From Balaenoptera acutorostrata (Eukaryota > Chordata > Mammalia > Artiodactyla > Balaenopteridae): a DNA stretch of 64,000 bases. The notes under the pieces are model-generated. The model made no database searches, had not been told where the DNA came from, and worked only from the letters and a program-made list of their open reading frames with translations. The stretch lies in contig NC_080067.1 of NCBI RefSeq assembly GCF_949987535.1, forward strand, positions 80,315,985-80,379,984, read 5' to 3'. Shown here piece after piece: positions 1 through 15,829 of the stretch (positions are counted from its first letter, which is position 1; each line of letters opens with the position of its first letter). The position numbers were made by a program, and so were the translations under genes.

Positions 1-895
1 TCCTTTTTATGGCTGAAAAATATTCCATTGTCTGTATATATCACATGTTGTTTATCCAGTCAACACTTGGGTTGCTTCCATATTTTGGTTGTTGTGAATA
101 ATGCTGCTGTGAGCATTGGTATACAAGTCTCTGAGTGAATCCCTGTTTGCAGTTCTTTAGGGTATATACCTAGGAGTAGAACAGTTGGCTTGTATGGTAA
201 TTCTAAGTTTAACATTTTGAGGAATTGCCAAACTATTTCCCACAGCAGCTACTACAGCATTTTGTCTTTTTACTTTCTTGATAGTGTCCTTTGAAGCACA
301 AAAGTTTTTAATTTTGATGAGGTATATTTTATTTATTTTTTGTTTGTTTGCTTGTGCTTTTGGTGTTGTATCTAAGAAATCATTGCCTAATCCAAAGTCA
401 AGATGTATTCCTATATTTTCTTCCAAGAGTTTTACGGTTTTAGTTCCCACATTTAGGCCTATGATCCATTTTGAGTTAATTTTTGTATACAGTGTGAGGT
501 TGGGGTCCAACCCCATTCTTTTGCATATGAGTATCAAATTGTCCCAGTGTCATTGTTGAAAAGACTGTTTTTTCCCCACTGAAGTCAGTCGACTATAAAT
601 GTAAAGGTTTGTTTCTAGACTCTCAATTCTATTACTCGATATGTATGTCTATCCTTATGCCATTACCACACTATCTTACTACTGTAGCTTGATTGTAAGT
701 TTTGAAGTTGGGAAGTCTGAGTCTTCCTACTTAGTTCTTCTTTTTCAAGATTGCTTTAGCTGTTATGGATCCCTTGCATTTCCATATGAATTTTAGGATC
801 AGGTTGTCAGCTTCTGCTTTGACCAATGTGGAGTATATTATCATTTTTAACATTAAAGTCTTCCAGTTCATGAATATCATGTAGAATTAATTGAA
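1..895 (-). mobile_element. LINE-1 fragment (old, 3' part of ORF2 on minus strand)
   Basis: The plus strand shows the familiar complement of the L1 ORF2 C-terminal region: the block around 10-60 that encodes the 'YYSAIKKNE'-type motif in reverse, followed by text that continues into ORF2. The minus-strand translation at 157-537 contains the NSKWIIGLNV type of L1 peptide. Frameshifts and stops break the frame. The element runs off the left edge. Its divergence suggests an L1MA/L1MB-age copy. Confidence 0.8.
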
Positions 896-2712
896 TTCTA
901 AAAAGTTCACTAATTTTCTCTTTTATCCTCTCTAACTTTTGAAGAATGACTTTAACTTCTGATCTTAATGAGCTCTATCATATACAGTCTTTATTTCAAA
1001 ATATGCACCTATTCTTAAACTTCTTTATAAAATAATACTTGTACTCTCCTTCCCTTTTCATCCTAGTTCTTCTGGGATCTTGTTATTTTGATTATTCACC
1101 ATAATATTCCATTTTAGTTCAGTTTCCCACCCTTACCAATTCTTAATCTCGAATGGATTGCCTCCTATTACTTCTCACCTCCTTTTTCTCATTTCTTTCA
1201 CTTTCAAACTTCCTAAATAAGTGGTCTTCTCTTCCAGCTTTTGTTGCTTCATTAGTTATCCACTTACTAACCCCTTGGACAAGTATCTTAATTTTTCTGG
1301 ACTTTCTTTTTTGTAAAAATAAGTAAATTGGTCGAGATTAGTTGTGTTAGGTCTCCATTCTAGCCTTTGAATCCTGGAGTCCTTACTCAGATTCCCTGTG
1401 TACAGAAGGGGAGCTGTTGTGTCCTGAATTTTGGGTGGCAACCTTAGAGCCATTTGCCACACCAGGATGATCCTTTGGGGGCCTCTGTGGAGCCCCCAAG
1501 AGCACAGTTTGAAGCCATTTCAAAGCCCCTTCGGCCCTAAAATTTGATAACTCCATAGCAGTTACAGAAGTTGCAATTCTTGAAAGTTTCAAATAATTTA
1601 TTTGTTGCCAAATTAAATTGTCTTTTTAGGTACCAGTTCTCCGGTATATTTTATAGTATCTAAACCCTTAGTTGCTCTGTTATTCCTCACTAAATTTTCT
1701 TTCCTTGGCTTTAATCTCATACACACAATCCCTTAAAGGGCTACTCAGCTTAGATTCTAACACAAGAAGCTTTCCCAAATCATACCAGCTCATAATAACA
1801 TTTTTTCCAATTATAATCCACTGTAATAATCCTTTATGCCATTCATGTGGCCCTTAAAAGTTGCCCAAAGTATTTTGAGCTACATAAAGATAATTTAGGT
1901 CCAGATTCTGACCTAAAGAAATGTAATTTAGTTAAAAGAATAGAGTTGTACAAAATAATTATTGGAATGATAGTAATGAGTGCCATTGGAGAGGTACAGC
2001 TGAAGTTCTGTGGAAAGTTAAAGAAGATAAAGATGCCTTTCCTCTAGGGGAATAGGGCAAAGTATCCCAGAGGAGATGGGTTGGGCCTTGAGGGGAGCGT
2101 AGTACCAGAACACACAGAGGTGGACTGAGGGAGCTGCGTGAATCAAGGCAGAAGTAGGAAAGCATGAGATGGTAGGTTCTTCGATTTGGCTGGAGGAAAA
2201 TGTTAAGAAGATAACTAGTGGGTTATAAAGTTATAAAGGTAAACCAGAGCTGGATATAGTTCTGTTAGTTGTTTCTTTCTTGTTTTCCCAATTATGTCAT
2301 AAACTCTTTGAGGACAAGTAACATGTCTTATACTTTTATGGGTAGAGGAGAAGTATTCAGTAAAGTTTTGTTGACTGTATGAAAGGTAGAAACAGTGGTT
2401 TCCCAAACAAGCATTATTTAAGATAACTTCTTGTCACACCCTTCTATTTACTTAGGCTGTGGCTTTATCAGTAAAAGCTATTTTAGATCTTCTTAGTAAT
2501 GGTTCATTAAAGCTGAGAAGTCCTTATGTGATTTAAAAAAAAAAAAAAACTGGGGGTGTTGTGGGGGTCGTGTGCCCAGTTAACAGCCCTCAATTTAATT
2601 CGCTCCCGAAAGGACATGAGAAACGCTGGTTTGAGTTGAGGAAAAGAGAATCAGTATAAACAAACCTTACTTTTAAAACTTAGTCTCTAATTTAAACTCT
2701 TCTTATGTTTTA

Positions 2713-3063
2713 TTTTATTTATTTATTTATTTTTAAATGGGTATCTTTAGGAGGCCCCATTCTTTTTTTTTTTAATTAATTAATTTATATATATATTTTT
2801 ATGGCTGCGTTGGGTCTTCGTTTCTGTGCGAGGGCTTTCTCTAGCTGCGGCAAGCAGGGGCCACTCTTCATCGCGGTGCGCGGTCCTCTCACTATCGCGG
2901 CCTCTCTTGTTGCGGAGCACAGGCTCCAGACGTGCAGGCTCAGTAGTTGTGGCTCACGGGCCCAGTTGCTCCGCAGCATGTGGGATCTTCCCAGACCAGG
3001 GCTCGAACCCGTGTCCCCTGCATTGGCAGGCAGATTCTCAACCACTGCGCCACCAGGGAAGCC
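2713..3063 (-). mobile_element. CHR-family tRNA-derived SINE, full length, with double tail
   Basis: The SINE body is at about 2800-3063, inverted. It ends at 3063 with the usual GAAGCCC, which is the SINE 5' end. A perfect 16-bp TSD (CTCTTCTTATGTTTTA) lies at 2697-2712 and 3064-3079. The tail side is odd: a T-run (about 2763-2800), a unique 28-nt segment (2735-2762), then a second T/TTTA-rich tract (2713-2734). This suggests 3' transduction during retroposition. Confidence 0.9.
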
Positions 3064-3558
3064 CTCTTCTTATGTTTTAATAAATTAGATTTAAAAAATA
3101 TTTTCCTAGGATTCAGATTTCATTTAACCACACATATCTTTGAAAAGACATGAAGAATTAAAAAGGTATACCCAAGAACTGTGTTGGACTATGTATGGGT
3201 AACATTTTGTTTTTTCAAAAAATTTTCTGGAATACTTTTTGTATGATTGAAAAAAGGATTAGAAACATCAGCCACTCTACTGAAACCCTGTTCATATTAC
3301 TGTTAAGGTCCTGGTAATAATACCAGTCTCTATGGAAGGAGTATATTATGTACACATACAGTAAAAGGGAAATTGAGTATGCCTGCTTTCAACCTTTTCT
3401 TTCCAATGGCGTGTACCAATCTTTCATTTTTACAAAGCAAGATATTCTTGACAAATTAAACTGGAAGATATGTTTAGTATAAGGGAGACTTTTGTCATTT
3501 AAAAAGAACAAAGTATGGCAACGTTCAAAAGCCATTTATTTAGAGGTTCTTGTGGTAA

Positions 3559-5661
<2,103 letters not shown>

Positions 5662-6955
5662 AAAAAATGTGTAAATAATACTGGCACTTTAGAACAGATT
5701 AATCAAGAGTGGGGTTACTCTGTGAAAAATGGAGTGCTGTACAGATTTAAGAGCAATGCGTTAAAACAAGTTAAGCTGATATGAATAGCAAGATAATCCA
5801 ATAACTGCATTTTGTTTGGTTAGTCAGCATTCTTTGAACTGCCTTACATGTTGTCACCTTTATAGAAGCAATGCATTACTTGTTTTAGATCAGAAACTTG
5901 CTATTCCACCTACACCAAGTTTAAAAGGAAAAAAAAGACTTTCGCACAATTGTTTCCTAACTGATAATATTGTACATTTTTAGGAGATTAGTAATTGTGT
6001 GAAATTTACTCATACTGTTTCTAAGTTTTTCAGCATAGTCATGGCACTTCAGCAGGGAATCTGAATATACTTTATAGACAGAGTGAACTTAAAAGTTTAA
6101 ATGTCAAGAGATTATGGCTTAAAAAAATTAGTGTGTCCTATAGGGGGAAAAAAGGAAACCACCTTTTAAAAAGAATGATATGCCATATACCCTTGATTTT
6201 CATTTTGCATTATATTGACATTTTTTTTTTTGAGAAAAAAGTAATAAAAATCTGATAGTCTAAGATTCCACTATTTAAAAGCCTAATTACTTTAAAAATA
6301 TGCATACTTTCAAAACTTTTACCAAAATACATAACTGTTGAAGCATTCACTTCTCTATGGAAGTATGCATATTGGTGTCAGTTTCTTTGTACAGTTGTAC
6401 CTAGATATTTTTTATGATTTTTCATGTGCAAGTATCAAGGTTTTGAAGTTTTAGTAAAAAGATATTCTGTAGATTACATTCCCAAGAACATAATGCTTAT
6501 ACAAAATGTATATTCCACATTTTAAAGCTTAATTGTATTTTACTTTACATATACACTTCAGTTAACATAGAGCACTTAGAATCTATTTGGTATTTTTGAT
6601 TTCTCAAAGTAAAAAAAAAAATTTAGATTTTTAGGTTTGATATGGTTGTGTCATAATCATCTCATAATTGAAATTTTTAATTTTTGGCAATAAAAGGAAA
6701 TTGGATATCTTTGGAACTGTAAAACCTGGTTTAATCCTTCTCTTTCTAGAATCTTGATAGATTGGATAATTAAACAGTATCCAGAGAAACTAAAGAAATG
6801 GGCATTTTAATTGCTTATTTTATCTTGAGTTACTTTTTAATGAACACTGCTCATTACAATTTTACAAACCAAGAGTGTTTACTAATTCTAGTAACTACAG
6901 TTTCTTTTTCAGCTAGATGAGTGATCGGAAACTTTTTGTTGCATTTCAAAATCTA

Positions 6956-7001
6956 AATAAACTACAGACTTTATCCTTAATCCACGAATGTTTTTTTTTT
7001 T
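6956..7001 (+). terminator. Candidate proximal poly(A) site of ZNF148
   Basis: A canonical AATAAA at 6956-6961 is followed about 30 nt later by an uninterrupted T-run, a typical U-rich downstream element. A second AATAAA follows at 7035. Usage cannot be judged without 3'-end data. Confidence 0.35.
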
Positions 7002-10000
7002 AATTCTTTGTCTTAAAATAATACAGCATGGTACAATAAATAGTGCTTTTATATATATACATATTATATATATACTTTTCTAAAGAATGATGGTTTGAGT
7101 TACACATTGGACAGTTTTAATTTTTGGAAAGTAACATTAGTTATATTGATTTTATTATCCTGTTTAATTTCTTCCACCTTTTTGGTTTTTTATTTTAAAT
7201 TTCCACCATCTTTGTCACAATGCACACGTACTGATATAGCACCAGTGATAATCTAAAATTAAAACCCTTGGAAGATGCAACTTTATTGTTAATTTCCATT
7301 TTAACTTTTGTATTGGCCTTATAGATCTGCAGTCTTTGTTTCAGTATAGAATGTTATACATTTAAATTATTTTTTTCTTTTATTTAATGTTATCCCAAGA
7401 CTGTTCTCATAAAGAAAGGGAACAAAGAAATACCTACCCTTAACATTTTTTGCATTTATTTTGAATATATGGTGTTTTTATGATAAGGAATATAAATTAT
7501 GTTTAATATGGGTTTCCTCTACACTTTGGTTATTAAACTTTGCTTGAAATATTTTCCCATTTGACAGCTTTCTTTGCTGCCAAATTTTTCAAGAATTTTA
7601 GACTTCTTTGAAGTAGATATTGAAGTTCTGCCATTATTGACTCTTAAGAATGGTGTGTCTTGCGTTGCACATTACAACCTCAAGAAGGCTTCATTCAGGC
7701 AAGATGTTAACAATGGAACTGTGCTCTCCCTAGGTATAGGCATTTTTGTTTTTCTCATACTACTATTGGATGATGGTAGGCATTTATTTTGTTTTTTTGT
7801 TTTTGTTTTGAGCCTGGTTAGAATTTCTGTTCTGTGGAGAACTTGGTACAGAATAAGGTTTTTTGTTTGTGTTAACATCACCAGCACAGTTTTTAGAATG
7901 TGGCTCTACTGCTGAGCAGTAAGCTAAGGAGGGAAGGCCTTTGAAAGTGGCAGTCATGCAAGCAGTTCAGGTGTTGAATTCCTGTGTTCACCACATTTCT
8001 TTACATCTACATAATGGCAGACTTTTCTACCACATTATAAGCGTATTTTGAGATAAATGATACTTTGGCATAATTTACTGACTTACCACTTTTTAAGTAT
8101 AGTCATTGCTCTCTTACTGTGAAATTCTACATGCCTACCAGAGTTACCTTGTATTATCATCATATGATAAACATCTCAGCAGTTTGGGTTTCCCCACTTT
8201 GGTTCAGAAAGTTACTTAATTTCTATCTGGGCATTAATAGAGAAAGCAAGTAGCCTTTTGTGCTGCTTTAAATCAATATTGAGGATATCCTTTTGCAATT
8301 TTTTTTTCATTTCTCTTGGTGAGCAAATTGTTCTATGAAAACATACTCTTACACCCTTAAACTTGGCAGTGTGAGTGAGGTGTGCTTTCTTAGGACCTGT
8401 TCTCATGTTTGAAGATTGGAAACAGATCACATTAGATGAAGTAATATCTCTTGAACATCTTCTAAAAGCGTGGTTTTTTTTTTTAAACTTATTGCACACA
8501 TATTTCATTTGGTTCAGAATATTTGAAGTGGCTCTTAAACTTTTTGGATCTACTTGCAGATTTTCTAGTTGATACCATAGAAATCCATCCTAATTTTAGC
8601 TCTGGCTGAGTGAGGACTGTCCATGGTCGGGTAATTTTTCTCGTTTTGAGAGGCAAAAGAGGCCTTGTGCTCAGGGTAGGCTTTCATTTCCACAGGCCAG
8701 AGAAACTTGCAAAGTGCCAGCTAGGTTAGATCTTTTGCCACTTCTTTCATTTTATTAATTTGGGTTTTTAAAGGGCTGTTAAAAAAAAAAAAAAAAAGCC
8801 GGGAAACTTAAAAGTAGGCATTACTGTAAAACTACATTTCTTAGACTTAGAACATTTTAAACTAGAACTCGTTTTTTCACAGTATATTTACTTGAAGAAG
8901 CACTATTATAATCAATGAGAAACTTTTTGACTCTGCAATTTAATTTAAACATTTTCCGTTTCAAATTGCTTTATTTCAGGGAAATAATTTTCCAGTTGTT
9001 TTTGCTGTATTCTGCAAATAAAAAAACGTATGTTTCCTTTTTCACTTAAACTTTGGTAGGAAACAAACTAAAGCAGACAAACATTTCTTGTTGTGTTTGT
9101 TGCTTTCTTTAATCCAATGGATAAAAAAGTAAAACCCTGTAAACATTATTTTATTTTTTTATGCAATACCATGCTGTAAATATGGTTCATCAAATAAGGA
9201 TGTACCTATGATTGAATCTTTAATTCTGCACAGTTAGAGTTTATATATAAACGTGTCTTGACAATCAAGGACTTTTATGTGAGTCTTCCTTTATGATGTT
9301 TATTAATGTTATGCATTCCATTTGTTTTGAAGTGAGTACCAATGTGCTAATTTGTATTGTCTGAAAGTATGTAATGTTTTTACAGCTTGTTTTTAAGAAT
9401 CTGTAAATATGTACAAACAAATCACAGTACTGCTTTATGTTAGAAGGCATATGATGTTGTACTGTATGTAAGCAATAATACATAGCAGTGCTAACTTTAA
9501 GAGTAGCATCAGGAAAGTTCTAAAAACATTTCAGAGTTATTAATTATCTTTATTTCATTTAATAATTATCTTTAATCAGTTTTTATAAGCAAATTCCATT
9601 GTTCCTCCTATTGGAACGTAACACTGTTTACACAGCATAATTGAAGTTGCAGGGGAGACAGGCTAAATCTGCCTTCGTCTGTACTCACTTTCACTAAGCA
9701 TTGAATGGCCTTACCACTCTTCTGCAAGATGGAGGAAGACTGCAAAACTTAGTGCCCATCACACTGAAGGAAGGGGGTGTGTTTTTTTGCCTGCTTCTGT
9801 ACTGCTACCTAACTTTGTGGTTTGCTTTGGATTTTAATATTTGTTTCTGTTTTAGATTCAAGCCCATAAGTTTTGAGGTGACTTCAGCTCCATTGTGAAA
9901 TAGTTCTCTTCATATTTCATAGCTACATTTCAATAATTCTAAACTTTCTACTTTGATTTTTAGATACTTATTTTTCAACCTTGATTTCTCAGCTGATCAG

Positions 10001-10421
10001 ATGAATTTATTCAACTTCAATACAAAGAAAGACAAACCTATTGTAGTTTGATTTGAGTAGATATTATACTGTACAGAACAGCTAACTATTTGAACACACA
10101 CATCACTGCTTTAGAAATAAAACCGCCAATTTATAAATGTATATGACCTACATTTTATAGGAAAAATGTTTTTAAATGCTAGTCATTTATATAATGTGCT
10201 TTGAAGGATTTGCTAGTCCACTTCTGTCACTTTTTAGTACACTGGTATCTTTTATATGTAATGTATGCTTTTTATTATTGTAGCAGAGCATTTCAGTAGA
10301 AAGAATTTTGCAACAATATGGGGGAAATTTTTCATTGTTGGATTTGAATTATACTGGATTTTATCTGTGTAGTCTTACTTGTCTTTATTTTAATGCTGTC
10401 TGGAAGGGAACTTGGTATCCA

Positions 10422-10641
10422 AATAAAGCAGGTAACCTCATTTTACTTCAAGGGCATACTGTGTAGTGCTGAATTTAATCTGGAAATCTGATGATTTTGA
10501 AAAGAAAAACAAGTTTATAAAAATTGTACAGAAGAAATTAAATGTAATGGAAATCCTGATGGTGGAGCACGTTGAATTTTCTGATATATAGTGTTATTTT
10601 CCTGGGATCCCCTATGCCTTCTTTGTATTTCAACTAATAAA
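10422..10641 (+). terminator. Candidate distal poly(A) signals of ZNF148
   Basis: Two AATAAA hexamers (10422-10427 and 10636-10641) lie near the right side of the repeat-free block, each followed by T-rich or GT-rich sequence. Further hexamers at 11294 and 11608 are alternatives for the true end. Confidence 0.3.
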
Positions 10642-13600
10642 GGAAAAACCTTGTCATTGAAACTGGTAGGATAATAGGATATTCTGAATATACAGTATTA
10701 CTTTTCCTATCCCATTTTCTGACCCTTTCTCAATCACTGTAAATTTTATTTTCTATTTCCTATTGATAATTAAACATGTACATAATATAGACACTGTTGT
10801 ATAGAATTGAATGAATTGGGTTGCTATGCTTGAGTGGGTAACTAAGTGGAAATATGGATACTGGGAATTCATAAAATGCCAGAACAAATTTATAGGAAAA
10901 AGGGGAGCATCATGTATGTCCTGAAAGGTCATAGCCGATGTTTCTTCAGCCCTCTGGGAAATCAGTGTGAAAGAACTACAAACTCAGTATCTGACACAAG
11001 TGGGTCTTTCCTTCCCCACCTCCCCTTCAAATATATGAGCACTAAATTTCAAAGTCTACTCAGGTGAAAATTGCTTTGCAATGAAACTTATCACATTGAA
11101 ATTTTCACTGTCAAAAGATATTTGTGATATTTTTAAATACAAACTTTCACATTGGTAGTCAGCAGCCTGGCAATTGAAATTCAGTAAGTCAATATATTTT
11201 AAAATACATTTTACCCTCCAAACAGAATTGTTTTTAAACAATTGGGAGGATTTTTTGTTGTTGTTTAAATGCGTTTTTTATTGTCATTGTAAAAATAAAA
11301 TTTTGCTTGACCCCATATTATGCTGAATGAATTGCTGAGCCTTTATAATACAATGAAAGTTTGTTTCATGCATAATCATGGAACACAGAAATGTTCTTTA
11401 AACTGACCTATTCATTTAGAGGTTTAATGAGTTTCACAGCTTCTGGCATTATTGTCATGTAGTTAACCTTGCCATTTGGAGTTTATAATACCATTTTATG
11501 TATTATGATACTAAAGGAAGTTGTTTTTGTTTTATTTTTAATTGAATTATTAGATAATTTATATTTGCAAATTCTGCATTTTAAATGTGGACACTGGCTG
11601 TTTGAAAAATAAAATCAGAATACAGTTTTATGAATAATTTCCTAGCTGAATTTTTCACAATATTCTGAACCAAATAACTAATGGAAAATATTTTAAAACT
11701 GTGGAAAGATCAATATTAAAAAGGGAAAAAGGATGTCTATATGGAATGAACAGTTTGTTACACAAATTGGGTAACAGTTAGCAGGGCCTTTACTGTAGCT
11801 TTGTGCAGAACATTATTTATCATGCAGTTCTAAAATACAGGAGTCAAGTGTTAGTCACCCAGTATTTTAGACTTGAGATAAACTTAACATAGAGCCAAGA
11901 ATAAGGGCAGAAGAACATATATGATTTTTTTTCTTTGTAGATAAGATTCAATTATCATCATACATGGGAATTTTTTTTTTCCCCCCGTTAATGAAGATTT
12001 GTTTTCATCCATTTACCTCCTTGCCAGTCCCCCCTCCCTATTTTGTGACCAGTGGGACACATTGTAAGAAAGCTGTCTGCAGCTAGGGGTGCAGTTTGGG
12101 TCCTTGGGACAAATAGAAACTAACTGGCTTTTGCAAAGATTAATCCTAGGACCCTGACTTTATTAGCATGGTGCTTTAACCAATTATACATAATACCACC
12201 TATAGTCTACTAACCCATTTTCTAGATCACACTTTTTCTTGAATGATTAGGAATGGTAGGGAGAGGAGTGGTGAGATACTCTACATGATAGTTCTCCCAC
12301 CTTCTGAAGATTACAGAAAAAATTGAAGTCATTTGAATTAATGTTACATTATTGAGTCTTAAGTACTTGACAATTTATCATGCACAAAGGGAGTATGAAG
12401 ATTTTGATGATTATACATTTGGATGGAATTAAAAATTGTTTTTCAGAGTGCTGGCAATTTTCCCCTCCACTTTGATGTAACTGATGATGGTATTGGAATA
12501 AATTATATACATTTGATGGATAAAGAATCAATGGAGCAGAAGAGTTTTAAGTGAACTAAAGGTAAATTTTGAGTCTCATGATTTTAGTTCTTTTATCATT
12601 TTCAAATGTCCTTAAAAGGACATTTATAGTAAAAACATTTTACGAACACACTCATGCAGTTGTATATGCATACGAGTAAGAGCTGGGATGTGATACTGTA
12701 AATGAGAGTGACATTTTCAAAGTGATTTTTCAAACTACTGGGAAAACTCAAGTTTAGAAATGGACTTGAATTGTGAAGTAGAGAACATTTGAGCCTTTGC
12801 ATATTTATCAATTTATACAGATGAACTCAAAGTTATAACTTTCTTAATTTTTCCTAGCTTATCCCATTGTTAATAAGATTCTGAAACTATGATGCCTGTG
12901 TCAAGGTGGTGAAGGGGCCCAAAGAATGTATTATCTGCGATAGTAATTGTGTTTTCTGTTGATTTGAATCCTTACTTGTGGGGGCATGGTATTCAGCATG
13001 GATCACCTACTTAGTAACAGGCTTTGTGCTAGATGCAAATAATAGGTGGTTGAGGCTACTAGTGTCTTTATTTGAGCATCTGAAAGGTATCAGTTGCAGG
13101 ATGGTATCAATTGCAGGATGCAGGACTGTACTTTAGGTTATTAAAGCAAATATTCAGTGTTAAGATGTGTTGGGCGCTGTGCTGAGTCATTTATATGTCA
13201 TTCCTCAACAAATGGGTAAGTAATAGTGTTTCTTATATTAGAATAGTTTTCTAGACAATTTTAATAAATTGGTTCCAGAAGACAGAAAATATATACAAAT
13301 ACAGTGGTAAAAATTACAGTCGTAAAAATTATCCCCTAATTAAAATATCAAACTTATGAATAGGATTCAAACCTGGGCTGTGGAAATGAGATAGTAGGCT
13401 TTGTTCAGAAGGAACTGACCTATTACAGAAATGGAAGATTAATACTCTGTAGGGATTCACAAACCTGAGGGTAAAAATGCACGAGAGAATCACCTACCCC
13501 TCGTTGGGGGTTTGGAAATGGATGCTGGAGGATTCTTTCCCAGAAGTAGGAGAACCAATGCTTTTAGTCATTCTAGCACAGTCTTCATGAAACTGTATTA

Positions 13601-14164
13601 ATATTATTTTAAATATATTGAAATCATACACTACTAGTCAGTACTCCCAGATGTGATTATGATACTCTTTATGTCAAATAACTTCCACTAGCTTCTAATT
13701 ATCCGGTATTCTCTTTTCCTTAGCCATTTCCTTCAAGGTGTTTAGGCCGCTGTAAAATTTATCTTTAAACCTCCAATACAGTAGTTTTCCTTTGTTTCTT
13801 TGTGGGAACTCCAGCACTATCTTGTAGCTTTTGTCAGTGGCAATATGAGGGTTAAGACTGATTGCTAGAGCACAAAATTAAATGTTAGGAAGAGGACACA
13901 ACTGAGTAAATGAGTTCAGAACAACTTAGGGCTCCACAGGAGGCCTTGGCTGAGAGCAGTTGTCCCGTGCAGTTTGTGGAGTTGGCCCTCAGGATTTGGG
14001 AGCGGGTGATGGCACTCAAAAGGCAGCATAACCAGTGCTGCATGGGACAGCTTTAAATAAGCTGTGTGTGATTTTGCTGAGGATGATTGTGAGACAGCAG
14101 GCGTATAGTTTGGTAATATTCTGCATGGGCAGTTAAGGAGCAGTGAAATAAGCAAGGAACTTAG

Positions 14165-14345
14165 ACCTTCAAGTTCTGGCTCTACCTTGATCTTTCTGTG
14201 TAACATTGTACAAGTCATTTATCTTTCCTGAGTCTCAGTGTTTTTTTCATCTGTAAGACTGGCATAATAAAAACCCCTATGCGAGTTGCTGTGACTATCA
14301 AATCATTTGAGATAATTTGTAAACTTACAAAAGCACAAACAAATA
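14165..14345 (+). repeat. MIR SINE fragment
   Basis: The order of motifs matches MIR core: a 'tctggctct' start, a 'gtaca(a)gtcattta' block, 'ctgagtctcagt', 'catctgtaa' and 'gataat...gtaaa'. It is diverged, as expected for an ancient mammalian repeat. Confidence 0.65.
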
Positions 14346-15114
14346 TTCCCTAGTTTAGATTTTGGAAGTAGCACAAAGGCAAAATAGAGCAGAACTGGAC
14401 AAATGGAAGCTTCATTTCATGTAAAGCAGCACATGGAGTAAATTCCTGACTTGCTGACAATATCTTTCAAAAGATTAAAGAAGATGTGATAGGATCTGTC
14501 TGTCTGGATTTCATTGACCAGCAAAGAATAACTAGTTAGTGAGGTGGAAATGACATAAATTTTGTAAATTTATGATTCCATTATCTGAGACCCTGGGAGG
14601 GATGGAGAGCGGCATATGTTGCTGTGAATGAGAAACAAAATCAGTAGACTTGCAGAGGAAGAAAAAAATCATCTTACAAAAGCAAGAATATATTGAACTT
14701 TTGAATCCCAAGCTGTTGGTTAATTGTGAGCAGGGACCTGGCTGCCCACGTGGCCAGAGCAGAGTCACGGACAGTAAGATTGGAGCACCGTAGCCAGCCT
14801 CACCAGGCGGGAGGGAGGGACGCGTGTCTGTGTGGATGCGATGGGTCTGCTCGCTCACCTTTTCATCTTACATTTATTTTTCTTTCACCGTTTCTGTTTC
14901 TTCTCTGCTACCTCCTTTGTTTTCTTCCTCCTGAATGGCTGTATGGCATGTGCCGTAACAGGTATACATCAACCAGAAACAACGGACTGATGGTATGTGG
15001 TGCCCGGCCTTTCATACAAGTTAGATTTATTTATCATAAATGTTTTTTAGTATTAATGTTTCAGGAGAATTCAAAACTTTATCAGGAAAAGACTGTGGGA
15101 CTCCTGGATTAGTT

Positions 15115-15205
15115 TGTAGGCTCCTTGAGGGCATTTTGTTCACAGAATATAGAACCGTGCCTCACCCATAAGCAGATATGAGTGAATGAATGAACAATGT
15201 TATGG
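15115..15205 (+). repeat. L2 3'-end fragment
   Basis: The 'ctccttgagggcatt...' block followed by 'gtgcc...' and a GAATGAATGAA end is the typical 3' terminus of LINE L2. Confidence 0.6.
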
Positions 15206-15829
15206 GGTAAAAGAGGCGTTAGCAGTGACAATATTAGAAATGGTGGTGGGGATTTGATGGCGTTAAGATGATGCTATGATCAGGGAGCCTGGAAATGATG
15301 GGTTTCTGCACTCAACCACAGACTTCTAACAAAATCCCCAAAGGAGATGCATGCAAGGATCAATGGCTAGTAGGAAACAAGGTATCTTCTCACGTGCTAG
15401 ACCTGTTTCCCATACCCTCATGTAGAAATGTGCCAGAGGACGTGGCCAGGACTACAGGCCCCAGAGCCATTTCCTTCCCCTTGGCACCTTAACAATGCTC
15501 TGGCTGCAAAGAAATGAGAACATCTCAATACATGAGAAGAGTAAGAAACAGGACAGCCAGGACTTCATCAATGAGCAAGTGAGTCCCAGCCCTTTCCTCA
15601 CCCTAGTTGCATAGGAACAAAGAACCAGGTCCACATGTGTGACCTGTTAATGGAAAATGACCTCACTCACTGCTGGGTGTGGCCCAATAAATGTTCTATG
15701 ATCTAATCAATCAGATTGGCAAGTCATGGAGGCAGGGCTTGTTAATATTTCTCAAATCCTTTTGAACCCCCCCCTCCCTTCATCACTACCACAGCCCAAG
15801 CTACCTTCAAGTCTTGCCCAGGCTCCTTC

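Larger units (their letters stand above)
5662..11650 (+). other. ZNF148: ZNF148 3' UTR (long, AT-rich; 3' end not fixed)
   Basis: The AT-rich stretch after the stop has no transposon that I can recognise, in contrast to the flanking DNA. This fits a long, conserved 3' UTR. AATAAA hexamers occur at 6243, 6689, 6956, 7035, 9017, 10116, 10422, 10636, 11294 and 11608, so several alternative poly(A) sites are possible. The one at 6956 is followed by a T-rich tract at about 6990-7001, a plausible proximal site. Many ATTTA-type motifs are present. The true distal end cannot be chosen from sequence alone. Open frames here (for example 7574-7915) look like chance. Confidence 0.6.

Noticed and set aside
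2801..3088. Recurrent ~90-residue open frames of the 'GLRFCARAFSS...' type, also at 51301, 58651 and 61369
   Set aside because: They are the same CHR SINE read through; the SINE is tRNA-derived and non-coding. The repeated 'family' of proteins is an artefact of repeat copies.
7574..7915. 113-codon ORF in the ZNF148 3' UTR
   Set aside because: It is a Phe/Leu/Val-rich translation of T-rich DNA with no homology that I recognise; expected by chance at this length.
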